Of a stretch of 64,000 nt of DNA, positions 55,515 to 64,000 are shown piece by piece. This DNA is from Patagioenas fasciata (lineage: Eukaryota; Chordata; Aves; Columbiformes; Columbidae). The DNA is taken from the NCBI RefSeq assembly GCF_037038585.1, contig NC_092541.1, forward strand, positions 6,434,945 to 6,498,944. Reading direction: 5' to 3'. Made by a program: the position numbers and the translations under genes. Each line of letters starts with the position of its first letter. Positions within the stretch are counted from its first letter, which is position 1. Below the pieces are notes generated by a model, which saw only the letters and a program-made list of their open reading frames with translations, was not told where the DNA came from and ran no database searches.

Positions 55515-57830
55515 TTTATTTCCAGCATGTTGGTGAAAGCTGTGAAGGGAAAGTCAAGGATTTTGATTAAGCCTTCATGGTCTGCTCCATAGTCTCCCCA
55601 CCATCTGAATTTCACAGTTGCCCTAAATACATTTTGTTCACTGAAGACAAAGCGCACGAATCCTACATGATGGACCAAACTGTAACTCAGAAACAAATAC
55701 CCCAGCAATTATAGATCCATATACAAAATATATGTGCATGCCTATGTATATATAATATACACCGGTATGGGTACATATATAATATATATGCGTGTAGTCT
55801 GCATATGGTTTATATATGCATATTATGTATATTGTAAATATTATACACTTATATATAAGTATACATGTTTATATAAACAGCCCACAGTTCTTGTCATTAT
55901 CTCAATACATATTTCTGCTCATACATATACACACCTATTTTTATATATGCATGAGATCCCATAATCTCTGTCATGAAAACCCAGTGCAACATATATTTTC
56001 CCTCTGAAATATATCCAGATAGAAACATGAGTCCCAACATGTCTGCAGTTATTCAACATGGTGCTTTCAGAGTATTTATCCTAATCCCAGCTAGACCTGT
56101 TGAGAGATTATCTCTTATGATGTGTGACTCATCAGCCTTGGGTGAGATACTGGCGCCTAAATGGAGTCAGAAATAACTGATTGAGATGTCCTGGAATGTC
56201 GCCTCTGGGACTCCACTTGTCAGAAAGCGGTAGGTAACCTACGGTCTCATGCATCAATATCAATGTATCGGTAACCTTAGGGCATCTCAAAACACACTGA
56301 CCACACACATTGAAGTATCTGACTCCCACTGTAGGGTGATTTTAGCAGGAGGCAGTGGAGAGAAAAGCAGGATTAGTGGAGAGAAAACATCAGGATGGAT
56401 TCCTGTGACCTCTTGTGAATGTCCTACCTGAGGATGGACTGCAAAACCCTCTCTCATTGCCCAGCATCTCCTCTCCTAATAAAAGGAGGGCAACACGATT
56501 AATCAAGATCTAAATGGGCAATTTTAGATGTTAAAGTTAGTTAGGTCCATATCTAGACCTAGGCCCCCACTTTTCTTCTCAGTCAGTGATTCACCCACCT
56601 CCAGAAGATGATTCAGCCTGGTCCTGTTGTGCACATCCACTCTCAGAGAGAGAAATAATTTCTAGTTGTTATTTTTTCCAAAATGTTGAAAATGCCTGCA
56701 AAATTAACTTTCAAAAAAGCCTTTTTGCGGTAGGAGTAAATACAGAGCAAAATGCTCCAACTTTGTTCAATTTCTATGAAGTTTCTTCTATTTTCCATTA
56801 ACCACATTAGTGTTACTATCTTGAGTTGAAATAGCAAACCTAACATGTTGCTCCTTTTGCATGTGTTTCCAAGATGTGAAGCCTCTGCTCCTCTCAAACG
56901 GCGCTGCGTTGTGAATGACTCAGTAATGAATCGTTTGAGACACTAGAAATGCTGCTGTGCTGTCCAGGTATGAAAGATGCACTCACCGCAGTGTCCTTAT
57001 ACCTTAATGCCAGGACGAACTTCAAGACTCTACTATACACAAATCAATTTACCTTACAAAGAGCTGTGTACACCTGCCTCACAGCTCCAGTGCACGAATA
57101 TGATCAATGCTGTGAGAAAACAGTCTATTAATGTCTCTCTCCAGGCTTGTGGGAATGGCACTCTGGAGGCCTGCAGAGAAGCTCAGAAGCACAGATGCAA
57201 AGCGAATCCCTGGTGCGTTCTTCAGCTACAAAGTCAGAACAGATAACTTGCTAACAGAATGCTTTTCATATAATGAAAATCCAGTTACGGTCTCAAGTAG
57301 AAATTTAGATGCACCTGCACATATAGTGGGATGTGGATTCATAGTACACTGGTTGACACCAGAGCTGACTGTCTTGTCATTGTAAAAAAGGGAAGAAATG
57401 CTTCTTGATAAATTGTAAAGAAATTCTTGGGGGAGCAGGAAAGTGGGGGTTAGGGTTTTTTTTTGGTCCTAGATCACCCAATTTACATTTTTTTTTTCTC
57501 TTTATTTTAAAAATTCTATCTGATGCAGGTACTTAAAGAAATGTCTGTCATTTTCTGCAATGCCCTAGTGTGACTTAGACATAAGATGGGAGTTGGTAGA
57601 CATCACAAAGGATGCCTGGGCTTTTGGATGTACAAGCTCTCTGACACGTCTCAATGTGGCCTCTGTGCCACAGCTGTGCCAGGTGCTGCCCCCATGCTGG
57701 AGACAGTTCCAGGCAGCTCCAGAATAGACCCACAGCAGGGCACATCTGAACCCATCAGCCAAGCTGGTGGTGCCCCTGAGAAAACACTGGTAAGAGCATA
57801 AAACCTCAGACAGGCAGAGGAGGAGGAGAA
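55515..57830. other. Intergenic, no gene seen
   Basis: Includes a TA-rich microsatellite-like stretch (55720-55860, TATATAT with CA/TG interruptions) and short poly-T runs near 57450-57500. No exon was supported. Confidence 0.4.
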
Positions 57831-57839
57831 AAAAAAAGA

Positions 57840-57910
57840 GTCCAAGCCATGAACTGCCAGCTTCTCCAGGAGAATGCTGTGGGAAATGGTGTCCTGCTGG
57901 TCCCTTCAGG
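57840..57910 (-). mobile_element. Short CR1 fragment at the inverted-repeat border
   Basis: The minus strand carries the CR1 reverse-transcriptase segment 'gacaccatttcccacagcattctcctggagaagctggcagttcatggcttgga'. It abuts the inner end of block B of the right arm. On the left arm the same border runs into a different part of CR1 (24164 onward). Confidence 0.65.
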
Positions 57911-58893
57911 AGCCAGCTCCTGAACCCTGAGGTACATCTGGTACCCAGCCCAAACTCATGGCCAATTCACTGCCTGGTTTACAAGTCTCTTACCCTACTC
58001 AGGCAGGTTGACTGGGCTCTCCAGTTCCTGGCACACCAGCCACATGGGCTCAGTGGTTCACGGTCCCTGCTCTTGCCCACACTTAGACAGGACCTTGATC
58101 TTTCCCCAACCTTCCACCTCAAGCAGCCAGGTTTTCCTGCAGGGTTTCAATGATTAAAGCACACTGCTGGAGCCAGGAGAGGTTAAAAGGGCACTGGCAC
58201 AGCAAGCAGCTTCCGGTGAAAGACCCGCGCCCAGCTGACAAGGTCAGGCTTTATGGTAAAGATAACACCAGTATTTCTATTCTAAGTTGTGTCTGGAGGA
58301 GTTCTCAGGTTTTGCAACTTTTCGTCAGAAAATGAAGTTGTCAAACAACTCTTGTGTCTCTCTTGCAAGGAGCCGTAGATTGTAGGAAAAGTGACACAGG
58401 TCCAATATGAAGGGAAAGGAGTTCTTTCTGCCCTCTGCAGGTTGATCTAACCCTTCAATGTCTTTTGTATCCTTTCAACCTTCTCTTGGTTCTTGAGTTT
58501 GAATCAGTTATGCCCTTCCCCTCGTGCCCTGTAGGAATGATCGCACTTCGGGTTTCACATTCAATTTTCACCTCCTTTGTTTCACACCAAAGCAGAAAAT
58601 ACAAAGATTTTAAAACTGACTTAGTGTTTGATCTCTCACAAACACCAATGGAGTGCGAACAGCTGCGGCAATCACTGTAAATGCTGAAAGGAAGAGGCTG
58701 ACATGCTTCCAGGATAAGTAAATATGTTTGAGGTAGGGAGGGTGGCTGTACAAATGAGCCTCGCAGCCTAATGCAGGGGGAGGGAGTCTCGTGCAGCACG
58801 TACATGTGGTCTGTCAGCTCCCACAGCGCTGCTACAGAAGCACGGTTCCTGCTCTTTGCGTGGGCTTGGGGCTTGGAGAAGTCATTCTCACAT
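57911..58893 (-). repeat. Inverted duplication, right arm, block B
   Basis: Reverse complement of 23259-24163. It contains a roughly 80-base replacement around 58085-58185 absent from the left copy and scattered substitutions, so it looks more diverged than block A. It is followed within about 15 bases by block A, whereas on the left the two blocks are 7.7 kb apart. Confidence 0.85.
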
Positions 58894-59083
58894 TCAGTCT
58901 GGCATGAGGTTGAAAGAACAGGTTTAAATAATTTACATTATTGACAATGTTTGTAGGTGGACTGATGAATGGATGAATGGGTGGATAGATGGATGTGTAG
59001 GAACAGGTATGTCAGTGAAAATGGCTGGCTAAAGGAGAGACAGAAATGTTATTAAACCATTTTCTGTCACACTCAACACCACC

Positions 59084-60036
59084 TCAAATTTCTGGGTATT
59101 TAGAAATTACTATATTCCATTTAATGCTCTCCCTTAACGCCACCTGAAACTGTGCATTCCTCAAGCTATAGATGAATGCATGGAGCAGAGGAGACACCAC
59201 GGTGTTCAAGATAGACACCAACTTGCTGAGGTCCAGTCTGTTGGTCTGGGTGGGTGTGAGGTACAAGAAAATACAGCTGCAATATGTGACAGACACCACA
59301 GTGAGGTGAGAGGCACAGATCGCAAAGGCTTTTTGTCTGCCAGTCACAGAAGGGATTTTGAACACAGTAATAATGATGTTGATGTAGGATACAGCTGTAA
59401 CAGCTGGGCTGCCCAGTAGGATAAACACTGCTGAGATGAAATTCATGCACTCTAGGACCCTGGTGTTTCCACATTTGAGCTGAATCATTCGTGTGTTGTC
59501 ACAGAAAAAAATGATTAATGGTGTTTGAATCTCAGAATGGGATCTGGAAATACACCAGTGATGGACAAAGAATGCGGCAGCCCCGTGAGTCCAGGCAGTC
59601 ATCGCCAGCAGGGCGCAGAGCTGTGAACTCATAATGGTCACATAGCATAGAGGTTTGCAGAGGTTTGCAGGCCACGTACCTGTCAAAGGACATTACAGCT
59701 AACAGGGAAAACTCAGTGCTACCAGCAGGAAGTAGAGAAAAGCTTGAATGAGACAGTGCCTTACAGAAATTGTTTTTTGCCTAAAGCCACATTAGCCAGT
59801 GCTTTGGGGACAAGAGTGGTGGTAAAGCAAATGTCTAAGATGGAAAAGTTCCTGAGGAAGAAGTACATGGGAGTCTGAAGATGATGGTTCATCAGGGTGA
59901 TGGTGATAATGAGAATATTACTGGTTAATGTCAAGATGTAGGTGACTAACAGGATGGTAAAGAGCATGCACTGCAGTTGATCATCATCAATAACACCCAG
60001 GAGGATGAACTCTGTCAGTGTTGTTTGATTCTCCAT
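59084..60036 (-). pseudogene. OR6-like olfactory receptor pseudogene (right copy)
   Basis: Mirror copy of 14437-15389, differing at about a dozen codons. It has the same stop after the A6 run, the same shift before STEFSLLAVMSFDRYVA and the same partial CTGCAAACCT duplication after DRYVA. The shared lesions show the gene was already dead before duplication, or that the arms have been homogenised since. Confidence 0.85.
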
Positions 60037-60876
60037 CCCCAACTCATCTTTAGACAGGTAAAAATGTTTTGAGGGAAGAAAATAGCACAGCACACACACG
60101 AAAGTAATGAGCGAGAATGTCCAAAACCTTCTTCCTGAAATCAGCCCGTGTTCCCTTTTTCTTGGGTGTTCTTCCAAAGAAGAGGATTCATTGAGGCTCA
60201 ATAAGATCTCCACTCTCAATTGCATGCTACCCCTCCTCACTGGTTTCTAAGATGAACTCTACACTGCCTTTCTGAGCAATACGCAAATCCAATGCTAAGC
60301 ATGCAAAGGCAAATGAATCCACACTGTAGAAGAAGTTACTGAGCATGAAGCAGTGACTCTTCCTTCTTCTATTTCTGTGTCTGATCTTCAGAGCCTAAAA
60401 AGACAGTGAAAATAAAATTGGAAATCTGCGGGGGAGTGGAGAGCTAAAGGACTGGAGCTCTGTGGTGGGTGACCCTGCTGCAACACGTCAGCACAGGCAC
60501 AGTCACGGGGAGCTCTGACAATGAGCATCATTGTCTGAACATGGCCTTTGTGAATAGCTCCTCAGGTGTCTTTCCTGTAGACAGCTACATGACCAAATCA
60601 TCTAGAAACCCTTTTTGAACAATAGACATAGAAGATGTTTACAGGACATGATTCATCTCATGCTAGGGTAGATACCTCAATTACATGAGAAGAATTGGTT
60701 TCCTGGATTGCTTAGGACTATCCTTTAACCAAAACCAAACAAAACCAAAACCAAAAAGACAGATATGTAGATTTCAGGTGGAGAAAAATCACACTTGTCG
60801 TGAGTAACTTACACTTGGACAACTGGGTTGGAATTCAGTGGCTTAAACACAGGTGTCTAATAATATCTTAGGCACT

Positions 60877-61533
60877 TGTCCTGGTTTTGTTAAAAACAAG
60901 TTTCTCTTTCAGTGAATTTTGCCTGTCAGCTAAAGCCTTCATATTAGCTGCATTTTCCTGGAGAACCAGACACACGTTTTGGTAAACCTAGCAATGGAAT
61001 GCAAACTTATCGATAAGCACGGATGGACATCTTGCGAGAGGGGCAACAAGAAACCGGTGACAAAGAAACTGACCAACTGTGTATAACATTCCATTCACGT
61101 GAATGCTTCATATAAAAGTGGGAGATCACGAGGATCTTGTGCCTTTTTCCTTTTCCCTTCTGCTTATGGCCGACATCAGGAGAGGACCTTGCTGGTCGTC
61201 CCTGCGAACGGAGGCCAGTGAGAGACTGAATCCAGCTCCGGTTGGCTGCAGAGTCTGATCCAGGACTTTGGGTGCTGGCTCTGCAGTTGCTGGGATTTTC
61301 AAGATTGGTTTTGTATATTTTGTATTATTTTCTCTGTTCTTATCAGTAGCATTAGTAAAACATCTTTAATTTTTCCAACTCTCTTCTCTCTGTGCTTCTT
61401 TCCCTCCCGATCGCCTGTGCTGAGTGGGAAGGGGGGAGAGGGAGGGGTAAAAGGGGTAAATGAAGGGGGAAGAGGAGGTTAACAACACATCTGCCAGGGT
61501 TTGATTGTCACCCTGCAATCTTAACCCTCGACT
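60877..61533 (+). mobile_element. Solo LTR inserted into the right arm
   Basis: Begins TGTCCTGGTTTTGTT, with a TATA box CATATAAAAG near 61108-61117, a poly(A)-like AGTAAAACATC near 61354, and a pyrimidine-rich end. It is flanked by GCACT (60872-60876) and GCGCT (61534-61538), probably a 5-bp target duplication with one change. The left arm has the uninterrupted empty site at about 13366-13372. Same family as 8117-8754. Confidence 0.85.
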
Positions 61534-61539
61534 GCGCTA

Positions 61540-64000
61540 CTGAGTATGCAGGACATCTACACATCTATACAGTGTTGGCAGATTGGACGTGTACTCACAG
61601 CTTCCTGCAACCTGGAGATGAGACAGGAGATCATAAGGTGTAAAATGCCACTGAGTTGTTCTACTGACTTTTAAGCACTATCAGAAATATCTACTAGAAT
61701 TCCTAGACTAATGAGACATCTACAAAGGACTGGGAGGCTCTGTGGAGGACCATTGCCCCCAGGGGACACAATGGGAGGCCGGTCAGGTAACCCTGGGACT
61801 TTTCAAAAGGAACTGGACACTGTTATGTATGCAAACAAACGAATCATTTTGTGCCGCCAAATGCCCTAAGTAAGGTACCTAAAACATGCACGAGGTTTTC
61901 TAATCAGTTAATGATAACTCATCTTCATCTTAAGCAGGTAATTAAGATGTCTGAAAATTGCCTTCTGGACCCTCTTGCTCTCTCCGCTCACAATAGACTG
62001 AGCCTAAAATTCTTCCTCAGACTTAGAAGACTGACTTGTAGAAATGAATACTCCCTGGACTCTTGTGCAATGATTTTAATGAAAACACTTCAATTTATGG
62101 CTATTACTACGAAAGAAGGATGAATTACCTGCACAGGTTAACAGGAATCCTGATATTAATCTACCAACAAATATTGAGCTATAGCAGAGATAAGAGTAGG
62201 AGGAGTAAAAATAATATGGAATATTTATACTGACGAAGTGACTACTTGTAATAAATTAATTGGACAGCACATTTAGAGAAGTTTGTGAGGGCTAGAAAAC
62301 CTCCTCTTAAAAAACCACTTCTGTTGTAAAGGAAGAGAGAAGTACTCACCATGCAGATTGAGAAAACCAAATATTCCTGAGAGGAAGACCTTTTGTCTTA
62401 CAAACAATTCAATTATGTAGTCTTTTATAAAACCAACGTGTACCCAGAAAAAAGATCTTTTGCATGTGTGCAGGTTACATCTATGTATAACCTGCCTTGC
62501 CAAGTACCATATATTTTATAATAATTATATTTTTTAATATTTACAATATATTTTGAACTAAAAGGTTCAACACTACCTGTCTAGGAGAAGGAAACCAAAA
62601 GTCTCAATTTAGAGTCATTAACTTTGCTCCATTTTGCAATTACGTTAAGAGCTCTTTCTCAGTGCTTTTCCTCTGTGAGTCATTACACCGGTGCTATTTA
62701 ATTTGCTTTACTCTAGTTTTCCCCCTTCCCAAGATGACATGTGATGATCTCCCTAGAAAGGTCCTTTGTGGTCTTCTAGGAATGTAATTGTTTGCCACAA
62801 AAATGCCTCTTTCCTGGCTTATTCAATGAACTGGGTTCATGGTTCATTGCAAGAGCTAAAAAGTTTAGACAGCAGTGGATATGATTAATCTTACACATGT
62901 TTAATATCAACATTGTGGAGCTTTGATTTGGTTCCCTACACATAGCTACCTAACGGCAATTTATACCTTAGTGCATCCAGGCTTCTACCACGGTTTCAGA
63001 AGAGCTCAAAAATCGCAGACAGAATCCCAAGGTATCTTCCATGTTACCGATGTTGTGAAATCCAACAACTGCATGAGCAGCAAAGTAAGGACAGGATTCA
63101 TCTCAGCTGATAGTCTAAATCCAAGACAGTGATTCAGAGACTGTATTCAGTCAACAGAGCAATACTGATCCCTCCAAAGGGTGATTTATACAACAGTTTC
63201 AGCCATCAGTCTTAAGAAAAATAAAACACATTCCACAGGCCATTTTTGGCCATGCACCGAGCAAACAAATGTAGCTTTGGTCACAAAACTTAGGAAGGTT
63301 TATGCCATTCTTGTTCTTAGCTCCATCTTAAGCACCCTCAGTTTTGAAAATGATGCTGGCTTGAAATTATCAGCCAAGCAGAGTGACAGGGACTTGATGC
63401 ACGGATGTAAGTCATCCTAAGTTGCAGAGGGGGAAATCAGCTGCAGATGTGGCTTCTGGAGTTAGGCAGATGCAGTGAACATTTGTGTCTGTGATGTGGG
63501 TGCCTTAACACCTGATATCTGTACCTAGGTGCAGATCTACTTAGTGAGGTCAATTAAGCCAGCAGACTAATTGACATGGTCAAATGCAGGTGTCCACTAA
63601 AATGACCTGAAAAACTCCCTTGACATCAGTGGCTGTGTTGACCAGCTCTCCCCCAAAGAGCTGGGGGATCAGAAGATCAGAACTTGGGCACAGGGACACT
63701 GATGTGAAGGCATCAGAGGCGGGAGGAGTCTATTGCCTGAATAGCAATGTCTCAATATTGACATCTAGTGGCATTTTTGCACACTCAGGGATCCCACCTG
63801 CCCTGGTGAGAAGTTGAGACTCTCCTGCAAGCCCTTTGTCAGAGTCATTTGAAAGTCCTGAATACCACAGGCAGTCTCAAATACCATTAGACTCCTGTGT
63901 TAGGGCAAATTAACTTCACCCATGGAATGCGTGTATGCTGCCAGCTTGGGTAGCAGCTTTTCAGTCCAGGGTTGTCTCCCTGTTACATACCACTTTGCAG
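61540..64000. other. Non-coding part of the right arm
   Basis: Mirrors 10955-13365. Open readings of 60-90 codons occur at matching places in both arms, but they show no family motif and no start context. The conservation is explained by the duplication. Confidence 0.5.

Larger units (their letters stand above)
58908..64000 (-). repeat. Inverted duplication, right arm, block A
   Basis: Reverse complement of 10955-15574, running off the right edge of the window. Differences from the left arm are the inserted solo LTR (60877-61533), loss of about 250 bases at about 60572-60580, an extra AT-rich stretch of about 45 bases near 62513-62560, and point changes. Confidence 0.9.

Overview
The window is nuclear DNA of a bird. 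The evidence is abundant CR1 LINE fragments on both strands, LTRs of the avian ERVL type, a class II endogenous retrovirus with an alpharetrovirus-style tRNA-Trp primer site, an OR14-like olfactory receptor of the kind expanded in birds, and intron-split vertebrate genes. I cannot name the species. The gene content (VWA5A-like genes among class II olfactory receptors) resembles the VWA5A/olfactory-receptor neighbourhood of human 11q24, so this is probably the corresponding avian locus.

Layout. 1-3.9 kb: minus-strand exons of a VWA5A-like gene (copy 1) that runs off the left edge, with a CpG island about 1.6-2 kb upstream (5.46-5.96 kb). 6.4-10.2 kb: repeat-rich stretch with an olfactory-receptor remnant, CR1 and LTR pieces. 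10.96-15.57 kb: left arm of a large inverted duplication carrying an OR6-like pseudogene. 17.77-20.77 kb: a complete five-exon granzyme/chymase-type serine protease on the minus strand. 23.26-24.16 kb: second block of the inverted duplication, followed by CR1. 26.28-30.52 kb: a two-LTR ERV on the minus strand with a long open gag, no protease or reverse transcriptase, and an RNase H/integrase remnant. 32.3-38.4 kb: VWA5A-like copy 2 on the minus strand, with its own CpG island at 41.9-42.3 kb. 43-54 kb: CR1 copies, long GGAA/GGGA purine tracts and two intact olfactory receptor genes (45.2-46.2 kb OR10-like; 54.6-55.5 kb OR14-like). 57.9-64 kb: right arm of the inverted duplication, in which both left-arm blocks lie side by side.

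Main points. The two VWA5A-like copies are tandem paralogues whose vWA domain has lost most metal-binding (MIDAS) residues, and each appears to carry a different disabling change in exons I inferred. The inverted duplication has arms that look about 97-99% identical by eye in the olfactory-receptor part. The right arm lacks the 7.7 kb that holds the protease gene and has gained a solo LTR. The OR6-like pseudogene has the same frameshifts in both arms, so it most likely died before the duplication. Exon positions come from splice consensus and protein similarity read by eye; no alignment or search was run.
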